Positions 6,210-13,830 of a stretch of DNA of 22,524 nucleotides are shown here, piece by piece (the first letter of the stretch is position 1; the number at the start of each line of letters is the position of its first letter). The notes below the pieces were generated by a model. The model was given only the letters and a program-made list of their open reading frames with translations. It had not been told where the DNA came from and ran no database searches. The stretch is from a virus. The position numbers and the translations under genes were made by a program. Where the stretch lies: positions 1 to 22,524 of the IMG/VR virus record IMGVR_UViG_3300037492_000334; one strand, given 5' to 3'.

Positions 6210-7004
6210 CTACCCGATCCCCAGAAGGCCGAAGTTTCCAGACTGGTAGACGGTGTGACAGTAGGCGGCGATTGGTCGCTGGATCATTGCGGCGCCGCCC
6301 GTGTCGGGCTGGTCGCGGTATAAGAATGTGACGTACTGCCACCCGCCCTTAGAGATGGTGATTCCCGCGGTTGCGACGTTCGTGTTTGGCGAGGCGGCGA
6401 ACTTGAAGGAGAGGTCGGCTAGGTCGTTGGATCCCGTGCTCCCCGTGGCGCCGAGGAATAGAACCTCACCGGCGGCGAATCCCCAGAAAGCGGCCGAGTT
6501 TGTCCGGCCGGTCAGGTTGTAGTGAACCAGGAGCATCGCCGGATTGAGGAACTTGGCATCGAACGTGTAGTTGATCGAGAAGCCGAATTTTGGGACTACG
6601 ATGTCGACGCCCTCGACGGTCCCGTTGTGAACCCCGATCGCGCCGTAGGTCTCCGGCGCCGTGCCCGAAATGTCGTAGGCGGTGGTGGCGAGGCTCTGAA
6701 GGATTTTCTCGGTTCCCCCGGTGGTGTCCCAGGATAGGGTCCAGTCCCCGGCCTCTTTCTTCTTTCGCTTGCCGTAGGTGAGGGAGGCGTCCCACCAGTC
6801 GGAACCGGCCGGCTGGATGGTCGCGCGTTGGCGGCAAAGGTCGATACCCCAGAACGTCGCGGTCTCCGGGCTGGCGGCCAGAAGGATCGAGAGGGCCGTG
6901 TCCCGGTCGGTTGTGCCTTCCACGCGGTAGCGCTTGACGGCCTGGGGATCGTCCCCGTAGGTGACCTGGTCGGACTCGTGCAGTTCTATTGCTTGCATCG
7001 TCAT
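6210..7004 (-). CDS. Distal tail protein (unassigned), directly after the tape measure
   Basis: A 264-residue protein whose gene starts three bases after the tape measure stop (TAG-CCC-ATG). The N-terminal third (YRVEGTTDRDTALSILLAAS) has a mixed alpha/beta look. The rest is beta-rich with aromatic residues (FGFSINYTFDAKF, LLVHYNLTGRTNSAAFWGF, WQYVTFLYRDQPD). In siphoviruses the gene after the tape measure normally encodes the distal tail protein. The sequence does not show a motif that proves it, so the assignment rests on order and length. Confidence 0.8.
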   Translation of the reverse strand: MTMQAIELHESDQVTYGDDPQAVKRYRVEGTTDRDTALSILLAASPETATFWGIDLCRQRATIQPAGSDWWDASLTYGKRKKKEAGDWTLSWDTTGGTEKILQSLATTAYDISGTAPETYGAIGVHNGTVEGVDIVVPKFGFSINYTFDAKFLNPAMLLVHYNLTGRTNSAAFWGFAAGEVLFLGATGSTGSNDLADLSFKFAASPNTNVATAGITISKGGWQYVTFLYRDQPDTGGAAMIQRPIAAYCHTVYQSGNFGLLGIG

Positions 7005-7007
7005 GGG

Positions 7008-9044
7008 CTACGATCCCCACATTGGCCGGTCATTGGCTCGGGCCCAGTCGGAGTATTTTTGGCGGGTGTTCTTCGCGGTCTCCTCGCTGGCCCGTGCGAT
7101 CCGGTCGAGCGTCGTGCCCGAGAGGCCGAGGCCGGCGACGCCCCGCGCCGAGAAGCTCCCGACGGTATGCGTTTTTCCGGTAAGGTCGAGGGCGCCGGGT
7201 TGCTTCCCACCAGCGGCGAAGGGATTTAGCTTTTTCCAGTCGATAGGCTTGACGGCGTTCGCTTCGCCGAGGGCCCGGGCGAATTCCGCGCGGGCGGCGG
7301 CGGCGGCGTCTTCGGAGTCTTTGACCGAGGCGTCTAGGTCCGCTTGGCGGCCGGCTTCGTCCGTGAGGTGTTTTGCGCGAATCCTCTCTAGCGCGGCCTT
7401 GGTCTTGGGGTCGGTGGGTTCGGCTGCGGCAAGGTCCTTGTTTTTCTGGTCTTCGATTGTCTTGTTTCGGGTATCGTAGCCGTGGCGGTTGGATTCCTCT
7501 TTCTGGGAGCGAGCCCCTTGACGCAGTACATCCTCCTGCATCTCTTTTGCAGTCTCTGGGGTAATCGCGCCAGACTTTTCGAGTAGCCCTACCATCCATC
7601 CGGCGATCGATGTGGACGTACTTCGCATGGTGGTCGCTATCGCCTGGTCTAGGTTGTTCCACGCCGTTTTCATGGCGGCCACGGCCTTTATCCACGTCCG
7701 CTCCATAGTGCCGATCGGGTCAACCCACAGTTCGCCAAACCATGACACAACGTCGTCCCAAGTGTCCATGAAAAACTTTGCGACCACGGCCCACTTTTGG
7801 TTGATCCATCCAATCCCCTTGGCCCATTCGAGTTTAAGCAGGGACCAAACTACTTGGGCCGCGGCGGCGAGGTCTCCGCCCATCATGGCGTTTCCGATCG
7901 CTCCCCAGGCCGCGGTGGCTTCGTCGCGGAGTTGGTAAAAGGCCCCCTTGATCCAGTCGATTGTGCTCCCCGCGGCGGTCCGCCAGTTGAAGAATGAGGC
8001 GGCAAGGGCGACGATTCCCACGGCGATCAGGCCCGGCAGGGAAATGATCGCGGCCAGTCCGGCGGCCACGGTGCCGATGATGGTCCCCACGGTTACGACG
8101 ATGGCGATAAAGCCCCCGACGGCTCCGGCGATCGCGGCGAAGACGTTCCCCAGGAGAATCAGGGCGGCCCCAGCGGTTGCGATCGCAAGGCCGATCTTGA
8201 AGATGGAGAGGATCAGGGCTTGATTCTGCGCGGCCCAGTCGAGGGCGGTCTTGATCCAGGCCGTAACCCTGGTGACAAAGCGGGTCATATAGGGCAGGAT
8301 CGCGGCGCTGATGGTCTGGCCCAGGCGGGCGATGGACTTGGTGAGGGTCTTTGTCGCGTTGTCGAATTCCTTAGCGGCTTGGGCCTCGGCGGCCGGGATA
8401 ATCAAGCCCCTGTTTGCGGCCTCGGCTGCAAAGCGGCGGATTCCGGCGGCGCCCTGCGACAAGAGCGGGAGAAGGTTCGCAGCGTTGCTCCCCAGTAGGT
8501 CGGTGGCGAGCGCGGCCCGCATGGCCGGGGCGGGGACCGCGGCTAGCGCGTTGGCGATGCTGAGGAGTTGGGTCTCGGGGTTCATCGCGGCCAGCGCGGC
8601 GGCGTTGAGGCCGAGGGCGCGAAACGCGGCGCCCGCCTCCTGGTTTCCGCGGGCCGCCTGGATGGCCCGGTCGTTGACGGCGGCCAGTGCTCCGGTGACA
8701 GCCTCCAAGGTGGTCCCCGTCTGGCCGGCGGCGAAGTCAAGCGCGGTGAGGGCTTCGACCGATAGACCAGTCTGGTTGGCCATTGTGGCGAAGTTGGCGC
8801 CGCTCTTGCTGGCGTCGGTCGCGGCGGCCTGCAACCAGCGGACCACCTTTTGCAGGGTGCCGACCATGATGTCGGCGCCGAGGGCTCCGACGATCGACGC
8901 GCCCACGGCTGCGACGCGGCGGCCGACGCTCGATATGGCGTCGCCCCAAGCCTGGAGCTTTCCCTGGCTGGCGCGGAGGCCGTCGACCAGCGGCGAATCC
9001 TTGAGGAATAGCTCGACGTAGGCTCCCCCGGCTTTGACGTCCAT
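7008..9044 (-). CDS. Tail tape measure protein
   Basis: At 678 residues this is almost the longest gene of the window and sits directly after the chaperone pair. Residues 1-270 are Ala-rich helices with TMP-like segments (ANFATMANQTGLSVEALTAL at 84-103 and a Gln/Ala repeat region). Residues about 275-352 form a long hydrophobic block of several membrane-type helices, typical of tape measures that insert into the host membrane. The C-terminal 250 residues are charged helices (LRQGARSQKEESNRHG). The tape measure sets tail length; at about 1.5 angstrom per residue this predicts a tail near 100 nm. ATG 9044 follows the frameshift ORF stop as TAG-CCG-ATG. No lytic-transglycosylase or peptidase motif is seen. 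Confidence 0.93.
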   Translation of the reverse strand: MDVKAGGAYVELFLKDSPLVDGLRASQGKLQAWGDAISSVGRRVAAVGASIVGALGADIMVGTLQKVVRWLQAAATDASKSGANFATMANQTGLSVEALTALDFAAGQTGTTLEAVTGALAAVNDRAIQAARGNQEAGAAFRALGLNAAALAAMNPETQLLSIANALAAVPAPAMRAALATDLLGSNAANLLPLLSQGAAGIRRFAAEAANRGLIIPAAEAQAAKEFDNATKTLTKSIARLGQTISAAILPYMTRFVTRVTAWIKTALDWAAQNQALILSIFKIGLAIATAGAALILLGNVFAAIAGAVGGFIAIVVTVGTIIGTVAAGLAAIISLPGLIAVGIVALAASFFNWRTAAGSTIDWIKGAFYQLRDEATAAWGAIGNAMMGGDLAAAAQVVWSLLKLEWAKGIGWINQKWAVVAKFFMDTWDDVVSWFGELWVDPIGTMERTWIKAVAAMKTAWNNLDQAIATTMRSTSTSIAGWMVGLLEKSGAITPETAKEMQEDVLRQGARSQKEESNRHGYDTRNKTIEDQKNKDLAAAEPTDPKTKAALERIRAKHLTDEAGRQADLDASVKDSEDAAAAARAEFARALGEANAVKPIDWKKLNPFAAGGKQPGALDLTGKTHTVGSFSARGVAGLGLSGTTLDRIARASEETAKNTRQKYSDWARANDRPMWGS

Positions 9045-9047
9045 CGG

Positions 9048-9329
9048 CTAGGCTTTCTGCTGTGTCAACATGGCCTTCAACGGGCGGAGGTCGTGAGAGA
9101 GCGGGGAGGCGTCGTTTTCGGCTCGCAAGTACGGGTTGACGTCGCGCGGCTTTAGCGCTGGGGCCGCTAGGCGGTTGGCGATGTTGCAGACAATGGCGGT
9201 GGTTCGCTCCCACTCGGCACGGTCTCGGGCGTCGGCGGCCCAGACGAGTTGCCGGAGGGTGAGAGGTCGAGGGTCGAGGCCCGCAATTCCGGCGAGTTGC
9301 CAAACACGCTCCCAGGTCCATCGGGATCG
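9048..9329 (-). CDS. Tail assembly chaperone, C-terminal part expressed by -1 frameshift
   Basis: In the -1 frame relative to gene 9167-9802, the minus strand from 9329 to TAG 9050-9048 encodes 93 residues with protein-like character. It reads WTWERVWQLAGIAGLDPRP, then LTLRQLVWAADARDRAEWER, TTAIVCNIANRL and PRDVNPYLRAENDAS. Third positions are strongly G/C here, while the zero frame below about 9330 turns into low-complexity Ser/Pro. The frame has no ATG or GTG until a Met near its end, so it cannot start by itself. Order (tail tube, chaperone, frameshift chaperone, tape measure) matches the lambda G/GT arrangement. The fusion would be about 250 residues. The switch lies around 9330-9370; the exact slip site is not evident. 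Confidence 0.78.
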   Translation of the reverse strand, partial: RSRWTWERVWQLAGIAGLDPRPLTLRQLVWAADARDRAEWERTTAIVCNIANRLAAPALKPRDVNPYLRAENDASPLSHDLRPLKAMLTQQKA

Positions 9330-9802
9330 GCGGCGTCGGCCTTGGCCTCGGCCTGGTCGAGCACCTTTTCTATGTCGATCCGCCGGGCCCGGGCCTCGAT
9401 CCGCATGGCCGCGGCTGCGATGTTCTTCCTGGTCAAGCTGGTTTGCGTCTCGATGGCCTTGGCGAAGTGCTCTCGGCCGTCTTCTCGGAAAAAAAAAGCG
9501 TACTCCTCCATGAAGGCCGCGCGGGCATCGGCGGACGCTTTCCCGCCGATGGCCTGGGCGAAGTCGGCGGCCTCGATCTTGGCGGCCTCGATCTGTGGGG
9601 CCAGCAGGGCCCGCAAGACTCGGAAGAGAAGGCGGAGGTTGAGGTCGAGGCGGGTAATCAGCGGCGGCTTGCCTTCGAGCGGGTCGAGAAGGTCGATTGA
9701 TTCGTGGGTATCGTCGGCGGTCTGTTGGAACACGCGCTCGAAGGCATCAAGCGTTAGCTCGATCTTCCATGTTCTGTTGGCGTTGTCGGTGAAGGTGCGC
9801 AC
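9167..9802 (-). CDS. Tail assembly chaperone (G-like), zero-frame product
   Basis: The zero-frame product has 211 residues, with GTG start at 9802 and AGGAG ten bases upstream. Residues 1-155 look like a real helical domain (WKIELTLDAFERVFQQT; RLDLNLRLLFRVLRALLAPQ; a long helix rich in Ala, Glu and Arg). From about residue 159 on, the reading becomes Ser/Pro/Thr-rich with weak codon bias, while the -1 frame takes over the coding signal. It lies between the tail tube genes and the tape measure. Chaperones of this kind coat the tape measure so that tube subunits can polymerise round it. A T9 run at 9489-9497 lies inside the gene. Confidence 0.82.
   Translation of the reverse strand: MRTFTDNANRTWKIELTLDAFERVFQQTADDTHESIDLLDPLEGKPPLITRLDLNLRLLFRVLRALLAPQIEAAKIEAADFAQAIGGKASADARAAFMEEYAFFFREDGREHFAKAIETQTSLTRKNIAAAAMRIEARARRIDIEKVLDQAEAKADAADPDGPGSVFGNSPELRASTLDLSPSGNSSGPPTPETVPSGSEPPPLSATSPTA
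9489..9497 (-). other. T9 homopolymer with canonical slippery heptamer
   Basis: On the minus strand the zero-frame codons GCT TTT TTT TTC contain T_TTT_TTT and T_TTT_TTC, the only canonical X_XXY_YYZ sites I find from here to 9310 in the chaperone gene. The -1 frame is open from here to 9048. It lies about 165 bases before the point where coding bias changes frame, so it may be incidental. Confidence 0.4.
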
Positions 9803-9871
9803 GGGCTGGGGGCTCCTGGTTTGCGTGGGGACCGTTCCGGGGCGTGGGGCTATGTCAAAGCGGCCAGCGGC

Positions 9872-10471
9872 TTAGCTGTCGCTGTCGTAGAGGGCGCCGA
9901 TCTTGAGAGCACTGGCTCCGGTGCTGTCGCCGTTGCTCACCGTAGCGGAGGCTACGGTATCGCCCGCAAGCGGGTTGGTTACTCCGAGGTCAGAGCACCA
10001 GAACCACGGCGCCCCGGCCGTCAGTTCGATGGCCAGTAGGCTGGATCCGCCCGAGGCGAGGAAGTCGACGTGGGAGCGTTTCGTGGCCACGGCTGCGAGG
10101 ATTTCCAGCAAGTCGCCGGAAAAGTCGATGTCAACCGTGGTCGGAACGCAGACCGTAACGGCGGTAAGGTTCGACGGCAGATTGTCGCCGGCTCCGCCCG
10201 TGATCGTGCAGGCGTTGACTACGACGGTTGCATCTACCCCGTAGCGCATTCCGCCTGTCCAGTAGATGTCAACCTTACCCGTGGTGATCCCGTGGAGGGC
10301 TACCAGGGTGATAACCCCCTGGGTGTCGTTGGTACGGGTCGTGAGTTGGCCGACTTTCGCGACGGCCAACGAGAGGTCTTGACCGATCAAGCCGGATGCG
10401 GTCCGCACCACCGATCCGCTGATGGTCACTCCCGCGATACTCGCGGCCTGGGTCATGGTGACGTTGGCCAT
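9872..10471 (-). CDS. Beta-rich tail-region protein (possible second tube or Ig-like protein)
   Basis: A 199-residue protein beginning MANVTMTQAASIAGVTISGS. It is rich in Val, Thr, Gly and Ala, with regular strand-turn-strand segments (GVITLVALHGITTGKVDIYW, VDATVVVNACTITGG, SSLLAIELTAGAPWFW). There is no signal peptide or enzyme motif. The gene sits between the tail tube gene and the chaperone pair, where many siphoviruses have a single tube gene. It could be a second tube-like protein, a tail decoration protein or a tail-associated lectin-like fold; I cannot decide. ATG 10471 is the first start in the frame. Confidence 0.82.
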   Translation of the reverse strand: MANVTMTQAASIAGVTISGSVVRTASGLIGQDLSLAVAKVGQLTTRTNDTQGVITLVALHGITTGKVDIYWTGGMRYGVDATVVVNACTITGGAGDNLPSNLTAVTVCVPTTVDIDFSGDLLEILAAVATKRSHVDFLASGGSSLLAIELTAGAPWFWCSDLGVTNPLAGDTVASATVSNGDSTGASALKIGALYDSDS

Positions 10472-10535
10472 TTTGGCGATTCTCCGTTGTGGGTTGTGCT
10501 AGGTTGGGGCCGGGGTTTGGGGGATCGGCCCGCGG

Positions 10536-10952
10536 TTAGCTCCACACGGGGACGCGGTCGTCGTCGTTGGCCTCGGCCTCGATCTTGTAGACGATGACGT
10601 TTTCCAGGTTTTCCTCCCGGTCGCATTTCGTGATTACGAAATCCCCGTCGGGCCCGGCTCCGGTCGCGTGATCGCGTGCCCAGAAGGCGAGCCGGCCCTC
10701 GTCGGTGAGGGAGGCGGCGACTACGGCGGCGACCCCGGCGTCGGTGTCGTTGTCGGGCATCTCGAACGAGATTTTCAGGGCTTTGAGAGTGCCCTTCGTG
10801 GACTTCCAGCCCAGTGAGGCGCGGCGGGTTCCGTCGGCGGTGCCTCGCTCGATCGAGAATTGGACGTTGGATGCGGCGGACAGTTCGGTGTCGGCCTGGC
10901 TTCCGGCGGTGCCATAGTAGAGTTTTCCGAGAAATCCAAGGCGTAAGGCCAT
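10536..10952 (-). CDS. Major tail (tube) protein
   Basis: The 138-residue product starts MALRLGFLGKLYYGTAGSQA, typical of short tail tube proteins that begin with a strand and then a loop naming the virion component. It continues with beta strands (NVQFSIERGTADGTRRAS, LKALKISFEMPDNDTDAGV) and ends with VIVYKIEAEANDDDRVPVWS. Length and fold pattern match siphovirus tube subunits. Position after the completion proteins and upstream of the chaperones supports it. The tube polymerises into hexameric rings round the tape measure. Confidence 0.82.
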   Translation of the reverse strand: MALRLGFLGKLYYGTAGSQADTELSAASNVQFSIERGTADGTRRASLGWKSTKGTLKALKISFEMPDNDTDAGVAAVVAASLTDEGRLAFWARDHATGAGPDGDFVITKCDREENLENVIVYKIEAEANDDDRVPVWS

Positions 10953-10973
10953 TTTACGGGCTCCTGCTGTCGG

Positions 10974-11561
10974 TTATGTGGTGACGGCATTTGCCCAGAG
11001 CGTTGGGGATCGGCTGGCGGTCTGAGTGAGGGCTCGGGATAGGGCTGCGAGTCGCGGATAGGTGGCGGTGACTGTCCGGCCGGTGTAGAGCCACTTTCGC
11101 GGGTTGCGTGGCGCGTGTGGGAAGGCGGCAAGCTGGCCGGTCGGGATCAGTTGCCACACGTTGAGGGTTTGCCGGGCTCCGAATTCGTAGAGCGCGGAAA
11201 GGTTGCTGGTGTTGCGGACCGTCCACGTCGGGCCGCCGTTTTTCCAGTCCGCATCAATGCGGAAGGCGTCGAGAAGTCGATCGACAAGGGCTTGCGGTCC
11301 GGCGGGAGGCAGCGGGAACGGCTCCCAGTTGGGGACCATCACGGTATAGTGGCGGCGCTCGGCGTCTTCGCGCAGCGTGCGGAGTTCGGCCGGTGTGGAC
11401 GGGACTAGGGCCGTGGGGTTGAATCCCTGGATGATCTGCCGTGCCTGGTCCTGCACCATCTCGGACGTCGCGGACAGGACGCGGGAGGCGGCCCGGGCCA
11501 CGGCGGCGAGAATCGCGGCCGGGTCAAAGTGCGTCGTCGCTTTGGCGGTGAAGGTCGGCAT
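10974..11561 (-). CDS. Tail completion / neck protein (HK97 gp10-like, tentative)
   Basis: I chose ATG 11561, eight bases after the stop of the upstream gene, not the upstream extension to 11684, which overlaps that gene and reads as Arg/Pro-rich shadow. The 195-residue product begins MPTFTAKATTHFDPAAILAA, then two amphipathic helices (VARAASRVLSATSEMVQDQA). Later it has WTVRNTSNLSALYEFGARQT, similar in style to the region of gp10-like proteins where an N-terminal helix precedes a small beta domain. Location between terminator-like and tube genes fits a neck or tail completion role. Confidence in the exact family is low. Confidence 0.72.
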   Translation of the reverse strand: MPTFTAKATTHFDPAAILAAVARAASRVLSATSEMVQDQARQIIQGFNPTALVPSTPAELRTLREDAERRHYTVMVPNWEPFPLPPAGPQALVDRLLDAFRIDADWKNGGPTWTVRNTSNLSALYEFGARQTLNVWQLIPTGQLAAFPHAPRNPRKWLYTGRTVTATYPRLAALSRALTQTASRSPTLWANAVTT

Positions 11562-11569
11562 GGTTGCGG

Positions 11570-12022
11570 CTATTCGATCCAGCGATATGTCACGCGGACC
11601 GCGGCGGTTAGTTGGTTGAGTTTGCGGAGGTGCTCGGGGAAGTAGCCGGCCTCGGCTCCGGGGATTGTGGCCGATTCGATCCACACGGCGGACGTGCAGA
11701 AGGCGAGGTCGAGGTCTTCGAGGTAATCCTCGATTTCAGTGAGCAGGGCGTTTGCGTCGCGGTCGGCGAGGGCCGGCCCGACGGGCACCAGGAGGCCCAC
11801 GTCAACGGAGTAGGCTTTGAGCTTCTCGCCACGGCTGGCCCTGGCCTTCAGGCGGGAAGAGGGGACCACGGCGACGTGGGCGAGGCCCTCGGCAAGCTCG
11901 GTGCGTGCGGTCTCCGGCAACATGGCGGCCACGGCCTGCACGGGCCACGCGAAGCCGGGCGCCGAGTTGATCGCGGCGACAACGGCGTCGACCAGGGCGT
12001 CGTGGTTGCTGGTGTTGCTCAT
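11570..12022 (-). CDS. Tail terminator-like protein
   Basis: The start is ATG 12022, which overlaps the upstream stop as ATGA; the longer reading from 12175 adds a shadow extension. The product has 150 residues: a helix at the N-terminus (HDALVDAVVAAINSAPGFAW), a strand with LAHVAVVPSSRLKARASRGE, then VDVGLLVPVGPALADRDANA, a helix EIEDYLEDLDLAF, and a final strand LTAAVRVTYRWIE. This alpha/beta order and size match minor tail proteins that cap the tail tube (lambda gpU/gpZ class, SPP1 gp17 class). The assignment rests on order and pattern, not on a diagnostic motif. Confidence 0.72.
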   Translation of the reverse strand: MSNTSNHDALVDAVVAAINSAPGFAWPVQAVAAMLPETARTELAEGLAHVAVVPSSRLKARASRGEKLKAYSVDVGLLVPVGPALADRDANALLTEIEDYLEDLDLAFCTSAVWIESATIPGAEAGYFPEHLRKLNQLTAAVRVTYRWIE

Positions 12023-12393
12023 GCGGCGGAAACCTGCTTGGTGTGGATGCGCCAGAGGACGCGATCGCCGAGGAGTTCCGCCTCGGCGACGTTGTCGGCT
12101 GGTGCCATGACTTCGTGGGTATAGGTGGTGGTCCCTACGGTTTCTGTGATCCTGTCGCCCCTCGTTGGCGTCCAAAGCTGCCCGGAGTAGGTGAGGTCCG
12201 CCGGCTCGATATACCAGCGCTGACCCTCCACTCGTTCGACCATCCCCAAGGCGTTTAGCACCTCGGACGCTTCGCCCCCTTTGATCGCGGTCAAGCTGAT
12301 TTGCTGCCCGGCCCGGCTGTATACGACGGCCCGGCCGCGGGTCCCTTTGAGGCCCGCGGCCAAGGCCGCCAGAGAGTCGGATAGCGCGGGCAT
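12019..12393 (-). CDS. Head closure / head-tail adaptor-like protein
   Basis: The 124-residue protein begins MPALSDSLAALAAGLKGTRG with a helix, followed by a beta-barrel-like part (RAVVYSRAGQQISLTAIKGG, RWYIEPADLTYSGQLWTPTR, GDRITETVGTTTYTHEVM, DRVLWRIHTKQVSA). The phrase GDRITETVGTTTYTHEV is typical of small stopper proteins that ask for a domain boundary and a material property. In the virion it would plug or join the portal-connector to the tail. It is placed between the cement-like gene and the terminator-like gene and overlaps the latter by ATGA. Confidence 0.75.
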   Translation of the reverse strand: MPALSDSLAALAAGLKGTRGRAVVYSRAGQQISLTAIKGGEASEVLNALGMVERVEGQRWYIEPADLTYSGQLWTPTRGDRITETVGTTTYTHEVMAPADNVAEAELLGDRVLWRIHTKQVSAA

Positions 12394-12406
12394 GGTTGGC
12401 CCCCGC

Positions 12407-12820
12407 CTAGAACAGGAGGCGGAGAGTCATCGAGGCGGTGGCGGCGCTGCCGGCCCCGCTCTTCGTGCATCCGACCCGGACGTAGCGCTCGCCGTTCGTC
12501 CGCAGGCGGAAGCGCTTGGAGGCGGTGACGGCCCCGGCGCCGGCGGCCCCGGTCTGGGTGATGAGTGCGGGGATTTCCTCCGTCGCGCTTCCGAAGGCGC
12601 TGTCGTCGTCGGTCTGGACCTTGTAAATCAAGGTCTGAGCGTCGGGGAGTTCGCCTGTCGTCACGGCGGGCGCGACGAGTTCAAACTCCACGGGCGCGAC
12701 GCGCTGACCGTTTTGGGAGAGGGCCCCCAGGTCGATCCCGTCGGAATAGACCGTGGTGGCGCTGCCGGGAAGGGCCTTGGTTTCGATCAGTTCGGCGTCT
12801 TTCACGTTGGGCGCGGCCAT
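12407..12820 (-). CDS. Capsid cement / decoration-like protein (Bbp16-like, tentative)
   Basis: The 137-residue product starts MAAPNVKDAELIETKALPGS and has beta strands with a regular pattern: YSDGIDLGALSQNG, VEFELVAPAVTT, TLIYKVQTDDDSAFG, KRFRLRTNGERYVRVGCTKS, TASMTLRLLF. NGERYVRVGCTKSGAG plus IDLGAL resembles Bbp16-like proteins that stabilise capsids. It directly follows the major capsid gene, the usual place for decoration proteins. The 77-bp gap upstream holds the G-rich motif at 12866-12888. Confidence 0.62.
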   Translation of the reverse strand: MAAPNVKDAELIETKALPGSATTVYSDGIDLGALSQNGQRVAPVEFELVAPAVTTGELPDAQTLIYKVQTDDDSAFGSATEEIPALITQTGAAGAGAVTASKRFRLRTNGERYVRVGCTKSGAGSAATASMTLRLLF

Positions 12821-12865
12821 GTGCTTTGGCTCCGGTTTGGCGTTTGGTTAGGCGTTGTGGTGTCC

Positions 12866-12888
12866 GGGGTGGGCCTGGGGGCTTGGGG
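12866..12888 (+). repeat. Potential G-quadruplex in the capsid-cement spacer
   Basis: The plus strand carries four G-tracts: 12866-12869, 12871-12873, 12877-12881 and 12885-12888, with loops of one, three and three bases, which satisfies the usual intrastrand quadruplex pattern. This is the template strand for the late transcript, nine bases past the major capsid stop. It contains a copy of the dispersed motif GGGGCTTGGGG. Confidence 0.45.
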
Positions 12889-12897
12889 TTGCGGCCC

Positions 12898-13818
12898 TTA
12901 CAAGGTGAGCGTCTCGATGTTGGAAAGCGCGTCGGTTACGGCGATGGGGATTCCGAAGGCTTCCTCGGGCAGCGGTGCCGGCGTTCCGGTCGCGTTGGTC
13001 GCGGTCCGGTTTCCCCGAAGCTGGCCGCGGCTTCGGCGCGACATGAAAAAGACGTCGGGCGTGATCCCGGCCGGGAACTTCTCCAAGAGGTTGGCCAGCA
13101 TGGCGTCGGTGAGCGTCTTGTTGGTCTCGGCGGTGATCTTCTTGATACGGGCGACGGAGTAGAGGCTCCCGACTTGGAGGCCCGGGTAGGCCAACAATTC
13201 TTGGCGGTAGCCGGTGTACGGGTTGAGGGACCCGTCCAGGAGGCGGACCGTGGAAACCTCGGACAGGTCCAGCGAGCCGTCCTGCCCCCAAACCCATTGG
13301 ACGTTTTGCGGGCCGAAGCGCACGGCCCACACACTCGAGCAGGTGTTGTCGCTCGTTCCCGCTGCGTCGACCACCATGTTCGTGGCGTCGTACATTTCCA
13401 GCAGGCCCGGGAATCCCTTGGCGTCGCCGAAGGTCGCGTTGGTGCCGTAGAAGAAGACCTTGGCAAGCTGCTGCATGGCCCCCTCCATGTGCCCGACGCC
13501 CTCCATTGCGAGGTAGGCGGCCGCGCCGTCCTCGTAGCGGTCGGCGACGGCCTTGTCAGCCTCCCACTGCGGATTGAGGGTGTAGGTTTCGACCAGCCGG
13601 TTCTCAAAGGTCGACTTCGTCGCGGCGACGCCCTCGTTGGCGTTGCGGAATGTGACGGACGGGACCGCGGTGCGCACCAGGGTCTTGTAGTTCAGGCCCT
13701 TGATGGTGCGCGCGGGGAGGAGGGTGATTTCGGGGTGGACCTTGGTTGCTTCCTCGATCAGGCCGACAACGGCGTCGCAGCCGTTGGCCTTGGCGATGTC
13801 AAGCAGAGTGATGGCCAT
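12898..13818 (-). CDS. Major capsid protein
   Basis: This 306-residue protein follows the protease/scaffold gene, as in HK97-fold phages, and precedes the cement and connector genes. Residues 1-60 form a helical N-terminus (LLDIAKANGCDAVVGLIEEA) like an N-arm. LPARTIKGLNYKTLVRTAV and KSTFENRLVETYTLNPQWEA are typical of planctomycete-type and lambda-neighbour capsids. VFFYGTNATFGDAKGFPGLLEM is a well-preserved capsid signature region. It is long enough for a single HK97 fold with no extra domain. ATG 13818 has GAGGGAG ten bases upstream, inside a hairpin. Confidence 0.88.
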   Translation of the reverse strand: MAITLLDIAKANGCDAVVGLIEEATKVHPEITLLPARTIKGLNYKTLVRTAVPSVTFRNANEGVAATKSTFENRLVETYTLNPQWEADKAVADRYEDGAAAYLAMEGVGHMEGAMQQLAKVFFYGTNATFGDAKGFPGLLEMYDATNMVVDAAGTSDNTCSSVWAVRFGPQNVQWVWGQDGSLDLSEVSTVRLLDGSLNPYTGYRQELLAYPGLQVGSLYSVARIKKITAETNKTLTDAMLANLLEKFPAGITPDVFFMSRRSRGQLRGNRTATNATGTPAPLPEEAFGIPIAVTDALSNIETLTL

Positions 13819-13830
13819 TGCGTTGTTACT

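Noticed and set aside
9310-9370. Canonical slippery heptamer at the coding-frame switch
   Set aside because: I checked zero-frame codons from the T9 run to 9310; no X_XXY_YYZ other than T9 is present, and the GAAAAG at about 9366 does not allow two-tRNA re-pairing.
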